Origin: Aminobacter sp. AP02
GTDB taxonomy: Bacteria > Pseudomonadota > Alphaproteobacteria > Rhizobiales > Rhizobiaceae
DNA: 64,000 nucleotides
Reading direction: 5' to 3'
Assembly (NCBI RefSeq): GCF_003148805.1
Contig: NZ_QGGX01000001.1
Span: forward strand, 1 to 64,000
Under the pieces are notes generated by a model. That model did no database searches. It was not told the DNA's origin and worked only from the letters and a program-made list of their open reading frames with translations. The position numbers were made by a program, and so were the translations under genes. Of this stretch, positions 8,173 through 16,677 are shown one piece after another; position 1 is the first letter of the stretch, and each line of letters begins with the position of its first letter.

Positions 8173-9261
8173 ATGAACACGGCATACAAACCTTCATCCA
8201 GCGAGCTCGCTGCAAGCACGCCGCGCGACTTGCTTTACACTATCTGCCCCGTCCTGGTCGCGTCGAACGTGGCCCTCGAACTCGGCTGGATCGACGACGA
8301 GTTCGCAAGGGTCGGTGCATCGGCGATCTATCTCCGGTCGATCGCTGGCGAAGCCGCCTGGAAAGCGCACTACGACCACTCGTCCGAGCGGCTATTGCGC
8401 GATGGCGGCAACAGCCCCGCGGTGTGGGCCCAGGCCGATCTTCGCCCGACCATCCTGCTTGGCCTGACCCAGGCGCAGCCGGCCGGCAAGATCATCGTGC
8501 GCGCCGATGACGACATCCACCACGTCGGTGAGCTGAAAGGCCGCCGTGTGGCGATCTATAAGAGTCTCAAGTCAGACAAGATCGACCATCGTCGAGCGAC
8601 CAGCCACCACGGCATTCTCGCAGCACTCGCCCTGCATGGCCTAACGCGAGACGACATCGAATGGGTCAATATCGAAGACCATGATGGTCATCTCGAGACA
8701 CCAACACGTACCCCTGCCGGAATCTGGGCACAGCGCCATAGCCAGGTCGACGCCATCGTGGCCGGCGCGCACAGCCGCGAGGCCCGGGCGCTTGGCGAGG
8801 GCAAGGTCGACGCGATCTACGACTATTCGATCGGCACCTCGCACCTGCTCGAACGCAGCGGTCGCTTCAAAGTGATCGAGGATCTCGATCTCTATCCGGA
8901 CTGGACGCTGAAGATCGCCAACGCGCCGCGCACGATCACGGTCAGCAAGGAGTTCGCCGAGGCCAATCGGGACGTGGTCTTGGCCTGGCTTCGCGCCTCG
9001 ATCAGGGCAGGGCGCTGGATCACCGCCAATCCGGAAGCTGCTGCCGAGGTCTTCCTGCGGACGACCATCTATCCTCATGCCGGCGCAATCGCCGATGCAC
9101 TGCGCAGCTTCGACCTGGTGCCAAACCTGTCCGAACAGAACATCGCCGGCCTTACCATCGAGAAGAACTTCCTGTTGTCCAACGGTTACATCAGGAACGA
9201 CTTCGACGTCCCGGCCTGGGCGGACGCTTCGTTTCTCGACGAGGCACTCGCCTCGCTCTGA
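8173..9261 (+). CDS. DszB-like (sulfinate desulfinase family) protein, copy 1
   Basis: The 362-residue protein has a type-II binding-protein fold but no signal peptide, so it should be cytosolic. Its layout follows DszB, the 2'-hydroxybiphenyl-2-sulfinate desulfinase. Cys25 sits in YTICPVLVASN (DszB Cys27). His66 and Arg76-x-Gly-Gly (HYDHSSERLLRDGGN) match DszB His60 and Arg70, with the same ten-residue spacing. The C-terminus FLLSNGY...WADASFLDEAL also parallels DszB. It could remove sulfite from an imported sulfinate, or be a soluble binding protein. The alignment is from memory of the family, so the reaction and substrate are inference. It is a paralogue of the next gene. Confidence 0.65.
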   Translation: MNTAYKPSSSELAASTPRDLLYTICPVLVASNVALELGWIDDEFARVGASAIYLRSIAGEAAWKAHYDHSSERLLRDGGNSPAVWAQADLRPTILLGLTQAQPAGKIIVRADDDIHHVGELKGRRVAIYKSLKSDKIDHRRATSHHGILAALALHGLTRDDIEWVNIEDHDGHLETPTRTPAGIWAQRHSQVDAIVAGAHSREARALGEGKVDAIYDYSIGTSHLLERSGRFKVIEDLDLYPDWTLKIANAPRTITVSKEFAEANRDVVLAWLRASIRAGRWITANPEAAAEVFLRTTIYPHAGAIADALRSFDLVPNLSEQNIAGLTIEKNFLLSNGYIRNDFDVPAWADASFLDEALASL

Positions 9262-9296
9262 TCCCCTAACAAAAAATCGAAACTAGGAGAGTTTTC

Positions 9297-10361
9297 ATGG
9301 TTGAAGTTCTGGAACGCGCGCCGGCGGGAAAAACCGTCGAGGTCGGGGCCCGTGAAGCCTACTACACTATCTGCCCGGTATTCGTGGCATCGAACGTCGC
9401 ACAGGAATTCGGCTGGATCGAAGAGGAGTTCAACAAGATCGGGGCCAAGCTGTCTTACCTACGCGCGCTCGCGCCTGAACAGGGCTATCTCCCCCATTTC
9501 GGTCACCAGCTCGACCACCTGTTCCGCGACGGTGGCAACATTCCTTCGATCTGGGCGAAGGCCGACGTGACAGACACTACGCTGATCGCGCTGACGGCCG
9601 GCCATCACGGCGGCCAGATCGTCGTCCGGGCCGACTCCGACATCAACCGCGTCGGCGACCTGAAAGGGCGTAGGTTCGGGCTCTACAAGAGTCAGAACAG
9701 CGACAAGGTCGACTGGTGGCGTGCGACGGGCGCACGCGGCATCCTGGTTGCGCTGAAGCTTGCCGGACTGCAACGGTCCGACGTCGAGATCGTCGATGCG
9801 CCGGCCGAGGACCGCGGCTTTGGCAACGCCAGCCGTCCCTCGGAACTGTGGTCGCAGCGCCGGCGTGAGGATCTCGTCTATACCGCCGAGGTACGTCTCC
9901 TCGAAGAGGGCAAGGTCGACGCGGTCTATACCAGCCATGGACGTGGCCAGACGCTCGAGCGCACCGGCAAGTACAAGGTCATCGAGGACTTCTCGCGCTA
10001 TCCGGACTGGACACTCCAGGTGGCGAACAGCCCCTACGCGCTGACCGTCAACAGCGACTTCGCACGCAACAACAGGGACATCGTCGTGGCGTTCCTGAAG
10101 GCGACGGTGCGCGCGGCGCGCTGGATCAACGCCAACCGCGAAGCGGCCGCCACTGTGCTGAACCGCGTGACCTATCACCAGACCCCGGCGGATACGGCAG
10201 CAGCGATCGAAGCCACCGATTTCCTGCCCAACCTGTCGGCGCAGAACCTGGCCGGTCTCGACATACAGAAGAAGTTCCTCGTCGACCACGGATACGTGAA
10301 GCGCGACTTCGACAGCAGGAAGTGGGCTGACGCCAGCTACCTTGAAGAAGCGCTTAGGTAG
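9297..10361 (+). CDS. DszB-like (sulfinate desulfinase family) protein, copy 2
   Basis: The 354-residue paralogue of the preceding protein also lacks an export signal (MVEVLERAPAGKTVEVGARE). The presumed triad is kept: Cys26 in YYTICPVFVASN, and His67 and Arg77-x-Gly-Gly in PHFGHQLDHLFRDGGN. Shared blocks include DLKGRRFGLYKSQNSDKVDW and RTGKYKVIEDFSRYPDWTLQ, but the middle section (RPSELWSQRRREDLVYTAE) differs, so the copies may prefer different substrates. An AGGAGAG precedes ATG 9297. A desulfinase-like role is inferred from conserved residues; a pure binding role remains possible. Confidence 0.65.
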   Translation: MVEVLERAPAGKTVEVGAREAYYTICPVFVASNVAQEFGWIEEEFNKIGAKLSYLRALAPEQGYLPHFGHQLDHLFRDGGNIPSIWAKADVTDTTLIALTAGHHGGQIVVRADSDINRVGDLKGRRFGLYKSQNSDKVDWWRATGARGILVALKLAGLQRSDVEIVDAPAEDRGFGNASRPSELWSQRRREDLVYTAEVRLLEEGKVDAVYTSHGRGQTLERTGKYKVIEDFSRYPDWTLQVANSPYALTVNSDFARNNRDIVVAFLKATVRAARWINANREAAATVLNRVTYHQTPADTAAAIEATDFLPNLSAQNLAGLDIQKKFLVDHGYVKRDFDSRKWADASYLEEALR

Positions 10362-10377
10362 CTTTGATCTTTGAATC

Positions 10378-10403
10378 GAGCCTCCCGGTCGACCGGGAGG
10401 CTC
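10378..10403 (+). repeat. 26-bp perfect palindrome between the DszB-like and ATPase genes
   Basis: Bases 10378-10390 (gagcctcccggtc) are the exact reverse complement of 10391-10403. The element lies 17 nt after the stop of the preceding gene and 18 nt before ATG 10422. There is no T-tract, so it is better explained as an mRNA-stabilising or attenuating hairpin than as a full terminator. The centre gtcgac could also be a protein site. Confidence 0.65.
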
Positions 10404-10421
10404 CCAGCAGGCAGGACGGCC

Positions 10422-11201
10422 ATGAGCGAGCGCGGCAACCTTGAAATCAGTAACGTCAGCAAATCCTACCAGGTGGAGGGGAAAGAGCTGCGGGTGCTGG
10501 ACCACATCAATCTCAAAGTGGCGCCGGGCGAGTTCATCTCGATCGTCGGTCCGTCGGGCTGCGGCAAGTCCACGCTGTTGCGCCTTGTCGTCGGTCTCGA
10601 CGACAACTACGGTGGAGAAATCCTACTGGATAACAAGCCGATCAGCGGCACAAGCCTGCAGCGGGGGATCGTTTTCCAGGATCACCGCCTGCTGCCCTGG
10701 CTGACGCTCGAGGACAACATCGACTTGGCGCTCGAGAATTCCGGCCTGCCCAATGCGCAGCGCCGGCGCGCAGTGGCCGAGCACGTTGCGCTGGTCGGCC
10801 TGACAGGGTTCGAGAAGGTCTATCCGCACCAGCTGTCCGGAGGCATGTCGCAGCGCGCCGCTATTGCCCGCGGGCTTGTATCTCGCCCGGAGATCCTACT
10901 GCTCGACGAGCCGCTGGGAGCACTCGATGCGCTGACCCGGCTCAGGCTGCAGGAGGAGCTGCTGCGGATCTGGAGGGCCGAACGCGTCACGATGCTACTG
11001 GTCACTCACGACGTCGAGGAGGCGATCTATCTCAGCGACCGCATCGTCGTCATGCATTCCACGCCGGGCCGCATCGCTAGCGACATCAAGGTCGACCTGC
11101 CCTGGCCACGTGACCGCGCCAGCCACGAGTTTGCGGATGTCAGGCGTGAGATCCTGCGCAGCATGGATGCCTATTCGTCGGTGGCGGCACGGGCTGCGTA
11201 A
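10422..11201 (+). CDS. ABC transporter ATPase, SsuB/TauB type
   Basis: The 259-residue ATPase has Walker A GPSGCGKST at residues 43-51, a Q-loop in VFQDHRLLPWLTLEDN, the signature LSGGMSQRAAIARGL, Walker B ILLLDEPLGALD and the switch His in LLVTHDVEEA. The segment DHRLLPWLTLEDNI is typical of the nitrate/sulfonate/taurine subfamily. It powers the permease at 7302. The start is ATG 10422 (MSERGNLEIS), just after the palindrome; an upstream in-frame start would lie inside that palindrome. The next gene follows two bases after its stop. Confidence 0.92.
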   Translation: MSERGNLEISNVSKSYQVEGKELRVLDHINLKVAPGEFISIVGPSGCGKSTLLRLVVGLDDNYGGEILLDNKPISGTSLQRGIVFQDHRLLPWLTLEDNIDLALENSGLPNAQRRRAVAEHVALVGLTGFEKVYPHQLSGGMSQRAAIARGLVSRPEILLLDEPLGALDALTRLRLQEELLRIWRAERVTMLLVTHDVEEAIYLSDRIVVMHSTPGRIASDIKVDLPWPRDRASHEFADVRREILRSMDAYSSVAARAA

Positions 11202-11203
11202 CG

Positions 11204-11677
11204 ATGGGTCTCACAGTCGCGCACACCATTCTGGCTACAGCTTTCGTGGCGGCGATTGCCTGCCAGGCAATGGCGGCGGACACCCCGCCGTCGAGCGCGC
11301 TGCCCGATCTTTCGGCCATCACGGCGAAGATATACGCAGAACGCTATGCCGAAGCCGCCGACGAGTTGCAGAAACTCACGGCCACCGTCCAGAACGCCGA
11401 TCTCTACAATCTCCTCGGCTTCAGCCTGCGCAACCTTGACCGCGATGAGGAGGCAGGCAAATGGTATCGCCACGCATTGTATTACGATCCCGACCACAAG
11501 GGCGCGCTCGAATATCAGGGCGAACTGTTCCTGAAGCTCGGCCAGCCCGAACGCGCCAAGGCAAATGTCCAGAAGCTGACGTTTCTATGCCCCGACGGGT
11601 GCGACGAGCTCGATGCCCTAAACCTGGCTATCGCCGAATCCCACGGCACGGGCATGTCATTGCAAAGATTCCCCTGA
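11204..11677 (+). CDS. Exported TPR-repeat protein
   Basis: The 157-residue protein has a clear signal peptide (MGLTVAHTILATAFVAAIAC, cleavage probably near QAMAA). About two tetratricopeptide repeats follow (ADLYNLLGFSLRNLDRDEEA, then KWYRHALYYDPDHKGALEYQ, then LGQPERAKANVQKL). A small CPDGCDELDAL segment near the C-terminus has two cysteines three residues apart. It starts two bases after the ATPase stop, so it is the last gene of the transport operon. TPR proteins are scaffolds; a periplasmic partner cannot be named. It might bridge the binding protein to another component. Confidence 0.75.
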   Translation: MGLTVAHTILATAFVAAIACQAMAADTPPSSALPDLSAITAKIYAERYAEAADELQKLTATVQNADLYNLLGFSLRNLDRDEEAGKWYRHALYYDPDHKGALEYQGELFLKLGQPERAKANVQKLTFLCPDGCDELDALNLAIAESHGTGMSLQRFP

Positions 11678-11900
11678 CCGGGGCCCCGCACTCGCCATCA
11701 TCGATATCCATAGCTATTTCGTCGACCAGACCGACCAGACTTCGGCCTTGACTACGACTGATGCAACGACAGACCGGTTAAGGTGGTGGAGGCGCCAGAT
11801 CGTCGGCAACAAGCCGGAATGGCATACCGAAGCCGTCTGGGGGAACAACCTCAGAGCCCGCCCGGACTGTAAAACCCCGGTTCACGTCAAAACAAATGCT
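11678..11900. other. Intergenic segment without recognised gene
   Basis: These 223 bp follow the TPR gene. No supported protein, RNA or repeat was found. One frame starting GPALAIIDIHSYFVDQ looks protein-like for a short stretch and may be a remnant, but no family was recognised. Confidence 0.3.
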
Positions 11901-12388
11901 TTAGTGTTCAGTTGCAGCCTCGAAAGCAGGACGGCTTGCCTCGATCATGTCTGCAGTGCCCGTCAGGCTGATCCGGAAGTCTGTAGGCCGGTCGAAGAGC
12001 GTTCCCGGCATCACGAAGACACCTTGATCCGCCAGTCTGCGGGTGAAGCCAACTGAGTCGCCGCCCGGCGCGCGCCCCCAGAGGTAGAATGTGCCTTCTG
12101 GCTTGGTCATGCTGTAGCCCCATTGCGTCAGCCGCCGTGCAGCCGGTCGCGCTTACGCTGCAGTTCGCCGATGTCGATGCTAATCCTTTCAAGATCGCCG
12201 ACCGCATATCGCAGGGGCGCATCGGGAAAGTTCCACCTGCCACCGACCTGCGAAGTCAACGCCGCCGCACGCAGGACTTCTTTGTCGGCCTCGGGTATGG
12301 ACGGGCAGGCGGCGAGGTAGCCGATACACAGGCCCGGCGCGAGCAGGATTTTGCGGTAGCTGTAATCGATGGGCGTGTGGAGATAGGC
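11901..12388 (-). pseudogene. Class I/II aminotransferase, C-terminal fragment
   Basis: On the minus strand from 12388, the residues FDNAYLHTPIDYSYRKILLA, then PGLCIGYLAACP, resemble the C-terminal half of fold-I aspartate/aromatic aminotransferases. They run to RLHGG and a TGA. A shift near 12135 opens the next frame (LTQWGYSMTKPEGTFYLWGR, then VMPGTLFDRPTDFRISLT) to the stop at 11901. The N-terminal half with the PLP lysine is missing, cut by the IS6-type element that starts at 12389. It is non-functional. Confidence 0.75.
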
Positions 12389-13176
12389 GTTATCAAACTA
12401 ACTCGCGTTCAGGGATTTGCGGCATAGACCGATGGCATGAACACCGCGACCGTCAGCTATAAGCGCCATCGTTTCCCGCCGCAGATCATCGCCCATGCCG
12501 TCTGGCTCTACTACAGGTTCCCATTGAGCCTGCGTCTGGTCGAGGAAATGCTGCCGGAGCGCGGGATCGGGGTTTCGTATGAGACAATCCGCCGGTGGGG
12601 CAGCAAGTTCGGGCGGGATTACGCCCGCCGCTTGCGCCGCAAGCAGCCAGCCGAAACGATGTCTGTCACTTGGATGAGGTCGTCATCACCATCGCCGGCA
12701 GGAAACACTGGTTATGGCGCGCCGTCGACTAGGATGGCTATGTGCTCGATGAGATCGTCCAGAATCGCCGCAACACCAAGGCAGCCAAGCGCTTGCTAAC
12801 GCGGCTGTTGAAGAAGCAAGGCGCTGCGCCGAAGCGCATGATCACCGACAAGCTGCCCTCCTATGGAGCAGCCCGGCGACAGGTGATGCCGGACGTCGAG
12901 CATCGGTCGCACAAGGGATTGAACAACCGGGCGGAGAATGCACATGTGTCGCTGCGAAAGCAGGAGCGGATGATGCAAGGCTTCCGATCACCAGGAGCAC
13001 TGCAACGCTTCGTTTCGATCTTCTCGGCGCTGCGCAATCTCTTCGTTCCACCTCGCTCAAAACGCTTCGCTCTCGCCACACATTTTCACCGCCTGCGGGC
13101 CATGGCGGAATGGAAAGCCGTGACCGTGATCAACTGACATCAGCGGCTGCAGGTCTCAACACGTTTATCAGACAAC
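12389..13176 (+). mobile_element. IS6-family insertion sequence, degenerate
   Basis: A segment of about 790 bp holds one IS6-type transposase pseudogene. The proposed ends are gttatcaaactaac (12389-12402) and the reverse complement of gtttatcagacaac (13163-13176), which agree at 9 of 14 positions. That is a weak pair, so the ends are approximate. The left end truncates an aminotransferase gene; no matching fragment was found beyond the right end. Confidence 0.6.
12437..13137 (+). pseudogene. IS6-family transposase, frameshift and stop
   Basis: It begins at ATG 12437 (MNTATVSYKRHRFPPQIIAH) with the IS6 helix-turn-helix and LRLVEEMLPERGIGVSYETI. After KQPAE (about 12655) the catalytic core continues in another frame (CHLDEVVITIAGRKHWLWRA), which then meets TAG at 12730 where VDQDGYVLDE is expected. 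The remainder, MLDEIVQNRRNTKAAKRLLT through RAENAHVSLRKQERMMQGFR, carries the second Asp (ITDKLPSY) and the Glu. One frameshift and one nonsense codon make it inactive. Confidence 0.85.
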
Positions 13177-13293
13177 GTGACATCGCCGGTCCGGGTTGCA
13201 AGGGCAGATCGGGGCGGGTGAGAGACACCCATCGGCTTTAGCTTTCTCAGTTTCAATTATTGCGTTCCTGGTAGATGTTGCAGGCAGCTGAAT

Positions 13294-14052
13294 GTGCAGG
13301 GGCAGGATCTCGCGGTGCTTCCGGAAATCAAGCTGATGGGTGATGTCGATGTAGCCGCGCTGTCGCCGCTGCTTCGCGGCATGACCAAGACTGTTTCCTA
13401 CGCAGAGACCCAGGGAGGCATCAGCCTGACCGCGTCGGGGGCGATGAACCGCAAGTTCGTCCACTGGGCCGCTGTTCACTTCGATTGGCCCGGCTACACG
13501 TCGGACGACTTATACAGCATCAACAAGGTTCTCAACGAAGCCGATATGCCGCCGCTTTTGGTCGTCCGTGACATGGTCAAGTACTTGCGGCTTCTGCGGC
13601 GGCGAAAGGATGTACTGGTACCAACCCAACGCGGCCGAGACTTTCTGGCGAGACCGCAGGCCTTCTTCGATCTGATCGCGACGGATTATCTTTATGCTTA
13701 TATCCATTACAGGCAGACGCAGGAGGCCGTCCGCAATCGGATGCGTTGGTGGCACGTCTTTCTCAATCTTATTAATATGAAAGCAGAAACGGGCTGTTCG
13801 TTGGACGACCTGGCGAACGAGGTATATCCGAGCGAATCGTACCTGGAGCCAGCAGAAATGACTGTCGAAACCTGGGCGGAAAGGTCGGCGCTCCGCTACG
13901 ATATCATTCGACCGCTGTGCTGGCTGGGATTACTGCACGAAGATCGCGAGGGGCTGACGATTTGGCAGGATGGGACCTACCACAAGACACCGTTGTGGCC
14001 TGCCTGCTTAAAGCTAGACTCCGACATGCAATCCGAACTCACTCTCCATTGA
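13294..14052 (+). CDS. Conserved hypothetical protein, possibly N-terminally truncated
   Basis: A 252-residue frame opens at GTG 13294 without a convincing ribosome-binding site. Visible features are SLTASGAMNRKFVHWAAVHF, YSINKVLNEADMPPLLVVRD, a basic stretch YLRLLRRRKDVLVPTQRGRD and a tryptophan-rich C-terminal half (RMRWWHVFLNLINMKAE). The GxxLTxxG...R-type opening recalls plasmid-borne rhizobial hypothetical proteins, but no function is known to me. It is bounded by IS6 remains on the left, and its last codons run into the ISNCY transposase end at 14039. The original gene may therefore have lost sequence at either end. Confidence 0.5.
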   Translation: MQGQDLAVLPEIKLMGDVDVAALSPLLRGMTKTVSYAETQGGISLTASGAMNRKFVHWAAVHFDWPGYTSDDLYSINKVLNEADMPPLLVVRDMVKYLRLLRRRKDVLVPTQRGRDFLARPQAFFDLIATDYLYAYIHYRQTQEAVRNRMRWWHVFLNLINMKAETGCSLDDLANEVYPSESYLEPAEMTVETWAERSALRYDIIRPLCWLGLLHEDREGLTIWQDGTYHKTPLWPACLKLDSDMQSELTLH

Positions 14053-15454
14053 GCCGTGCCGGGTAACTTTGTCCTTGCTCCACCGCACTTTGCTGGGAAA
14101 GCGCCTGCCGCCGCCGAGCAATGATCGCGGGATCGGTCATGAAATCCGTCCGCTTACCCGGCTTGCGGCCACGCGGTTTGTAGCCAATCTTCTCGCTGTT
14201 CGTCTTCACGGCCGGCTTCGTCTGCTGCTCCTGACGTTCCTTGATGTAGGCCAGGACATCACCGAGCCGCTTGTTGTCGATGATCGCCGCATGGCTCACC
14301 CGCTGGTCCTTATCGAACACCCGATAGGGCAAGGAATGCCCCTTCCACCGCACATCTAATCGACCATCCGCATATGCGTAGGTCTCGACATAGCGACCAG
14401 CTAGGCCGCGTGTCACCTCGGTCTCCACCAGCATGATCCGCTGGCGCTCAAACGAAAACGTCAACTGCGATGCGACATAACGCTGCTCACGTTTGCAGAG
14501 AATCTCGTTGAGCCGATCCGGGGCCAGATTTATCGATCGGTGCAGGTCATCTGGCCGGGCAGGGACGATCGCAAACCGCGCATTGTAGTGCTCCATGAAG
14601 GTCGGCAGGAATGCATTGCCTGCCGCCATGTCGTCGATGCCGCCCAATCGCAATTCCTTGACCAGCCGATCCTGCAGCGTCCGATTCATCCGCTCGACGC
14701 GGCCCTTGGCTTGGCTCGAATTTGCACAGAGTATCTCGATACTTAGCTCTGAAGGCGCACGCCCGAACTGAGTCATGCCCTGACCACCCCTGGCATCCTT
14801 CTTCGCTACCCGGAACACCGAATGTTTGTCGGAGTAAAAGGCGACAGGTGCCCCATGTTGCCTTAGGTACAGCGCCAGCGCTTCAAAGTAAGTGAACGCG
14901 CTTTCCGAGCGCACAAAGCGCAACTCCATCAACTTGCCCGTCGCATCGTCGACGAACACCAAAAGCGGGCACGGTGGCCCACGATCCTCGAACCAGCGAT
15001 GCTAGGAGCCATCGATCTGCACCAGCTCGCCATAGGCCTCACGCCGCAGCCGCGGCTGATGGAACGTCCGTCGTTGTTGGCGTGACAGCCAAAGACCAGC
15101 CTCCGACATCCAGCCGCGCAATGTCTCGCGCGACACCTGCAATCCGTCACGCGCGGCAAGCTTCTCGGTCGCCAACGTCGGACCGAAATCCGCATAGCGT
15201 TCGCGAACCAGCGTCATCGCGTAATCCCGAACACCGTCACTGATCCGGTTGTTCGACGGCCGACTGATCGCCTTGTGCCGGATCGACGCCGCACCGCCAG
15301 TACTGAGCCGCTCCAAGTGTCGACGGACCTGGCGCGTGCTCAGATCGAGCACATGCGCCGCCGACACCAGCGTCATCCGGCCGGCGACGACTTTTGACAA
15401 AACCTCGATCCGCTGCAAATCGCGCTCGCTCATCGCAATCAATCCCATCCGCAA
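14039..15454 (-). pseudogene. ISNCY-type transposase interrupted by one amber codon
   Basis: The gene reads in one frame from ATG 15454 (MRMGLIAMSERDLQRIEVLS), a helix-turn-helix domain (LSTRQVRRHLERL), to the stop at 14039. A single TAG at 15004-15002 falls after ELVQIDGS and before HRWFEDRGPPCPLLVFVDDA. DDE residues are visible as VQIDGS, FYSDKHSVF and AKGRVERMN, followed by the basic tail typical of these ISNCY (IS1202-like) enzymes. It is otherwise intact over about 470 codons, so the decay is recent or a truncated N-terminal product (about 150 residues) is made. Repeats at 15485-15526 may mark its upstream end. Confidence 0.8.
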
Positions 15455-15484
15455 ACTCCCGCGTCGTCAAAACGCGGGTAGAGT

Positions 15485-15526
15485 GACATTCTTACTTTGC
15501 AGGATCAGGACATTCTAACTTTGCGG
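15485..15526 (+). repeat. Tandem direct repeat at the ISNCY element end
   Basis: Two near-identical copies of gacattctNactttgc begin at 15485 and 15509, a 24-bp period. They lie just upstream of the transposase gene, where ISNCY elements often carry repeated transposase-binding motifs. Confidence 0.55.
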
Positions 15527-15592
15527 CTACACCGATATGCCGGGTAATCTAAATTATGGAACTAGCTGATTGATATTATTAATGAAACTGGC

Positions 15593-15919
15593 TCAGTCTG
15601 CCGAGTTTTGGAGCCACGCTGGAATGTCACGCTTGCCATGTAGTATGCGCCAGACGTCGATATGATCCGCCTGCTCACTATAGAAAATTACATACGGGTG
15701 GCGCTTGAGACGCACCGTGCGCAACCCGGGCAAGCCAAGCTCATATGCATATCGCAATAAGCCCGATGCAGGCTGATCTGCGATCAATGCGTATGCCTTC
15801 TGGAGGTCATCGACGAAACCCAAGGCGGCGTTGACGCCTGCTTGCTGGCCGTAATGATCGAGCGCGTCTTCGATATTTAGTCGTGCTAGTGCTCGAGGGA
15901 TAACTGCCCTCTCGGTCAC
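15593..15919 (-). CDS. parE: ParE/RelE-superfamily toxin
   Basis: The 108-residue basic protein has the ParE pattern: ARLNIEDALDHYGQQAG (first helices), FVDDLQKAYALIADQPASGL and the core strand pair LRTVRLKRHPYVIFY followed by IDVWRILHGKRDIPAWL. ParE toxins poison DNA gyrase; RelE relatives cleave mRNA. The protein starts at GTG 15919, which overlaps the TGA of the antitoxin gene by four bases, so the two are translationally coupled. It sits among transposase relics, a common location for such modules. Confidence 0.85.
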   Translation of the reverse strand: MTERAVIPRALARLNIEDALDHYGQQAGVNAALGFVDDLQKAYALIADQPASGLLRYAYELGLPGLRTVRLKRHPYVIFYSEQADHIDVWRILHGKRDIPAWLQNSAD

Positions 15920-16155
15920 GATTTCTGGTGACCCTGGGCTCGCGTTCGGAGGCTGACGAAATACCCGTCGTCGATCGGAGTAGTTGTTTCTGACGACGCG
16001 CCGTCGAGTAGCAATCGACGCAGGTTCTGGCGATCCTGATCGCGGCGGATCAGTTCGCGAACATATTCGCTGCTCGTGCCATAACCTCGCCCGGAGACCT
16101 GCTGGTCGACGAAGCTTTTCAGGCTATCCGGCAGTGATATGTTCATGGTGCTCAT
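15916..16155 (-). CDS. parD: ParD-type ribbon-helix-helix antitoxin
   Basis: The 79-residue protein begins MSTMNISLPDSLKSFVDQQV, the ribbon-helix-helix DNA-binding region. It continues with SGRGYGTSSEYVRELIRRDQ, a close match to the ParD/CopG-like consensus. The C-terminal part wraps the toxin. The start is ATG 16155; an in-frame upstream extension lacks family character. It probably represses its own promoter in the segment 16156-16230 together with ParE. Confidence 0.87.
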   Translation of the reverse strand: MSTMNISLPDSLKSFVDQQVSGRGYGTSSEYVRELIRRDQDRQNLRRLLLDGASSETTTPIDDGYFVSLRTRAQGHQKS

Positions 16156-16434
16156 GACAGGAAAAATAGCTCCTATGGCAAAAATTGGCAAGATGCGTTG
16201 ACTATGACGACGAAGCCTTTTGCACATCGAGCCACGTCAGGTAGATCGCCAAGCGTGACAACGGCGATCGCGCCGCTGTTGCCCAAGGGCTCCGAATTCG
16301 CAATATCGCGCAAACGCCGTTCGATGCTTGTCGTGGGTATAGCGATTGCCGTTCATTGCAATGAACATGGGCGGCAAGCGGAACAGGAACGGTTCTGTCG
16401 CAAACTCATCTTCAGGACGGATTAACCCAATGCC

Positions 16435-16628
16435 CGGCGCCGTTGTACAGCGAGGATATCGAACTGCTCGGCGAATGACGGTGCCGGATTGCAGGCGTAC
16501 CTTGCCTGTCGTTTGCGCATCATGTGAACCATCTCGATGCCGGACAGGATCGTCGCGGCGCAGGTCATCGTCGTCAGCTTTTGAGAACGGTTGATCTGTA
16601 AGGCGAATTTGCGCAAGCTCTTCGTCAA
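16435..16628 (-). pseudogene. IS6-family transposase C-terminal remnant
   Basis: On the minus strand, NRSQKLTTMTCAATILSGIE, then MVHMMRKRQARYACNPAPSF and AEQFDILA, correspond to the end of IS6-type transposases (GIEVVHMMRKRQ followed by an AEQF motif). Only about 60 residues remain and nothing upstream in the frame matches the catalytic core. From 16156 to 16434 I see no supported gene. This is a scar between the ParDE module and the dgo genes. Confidence 0.55.
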
Positions 16629-16677
16629 TCGGCCGTCGGCATGCTGGCGATATTTTTGGGCAATCGATCAAAGCGCC

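Noticed and set aside
15002-15004. TAG in the ISNCY transposase read as a recoded amino acid
   Set aside because: No downstream structure or pyrrolysine machinery is visible, and neighbouring transposases are also decayed, so a nonsense mutation is the simple reading.
14057-15547. The shared word tgccgggtaa at 14057 and 15538 as a target-site duplication of the ISNCY element
   Set aside because: The left copy lies inside the transposase coding sequence (codons for YPAR), so it cannot be a flanking duplication; chance similarity is more likely.
16237-16671. A 144-codon minus-strand frame between ParD and dgoD
   Set aside because: It has no family features and overlaps the frame that carries the IS6 transposase remnant.
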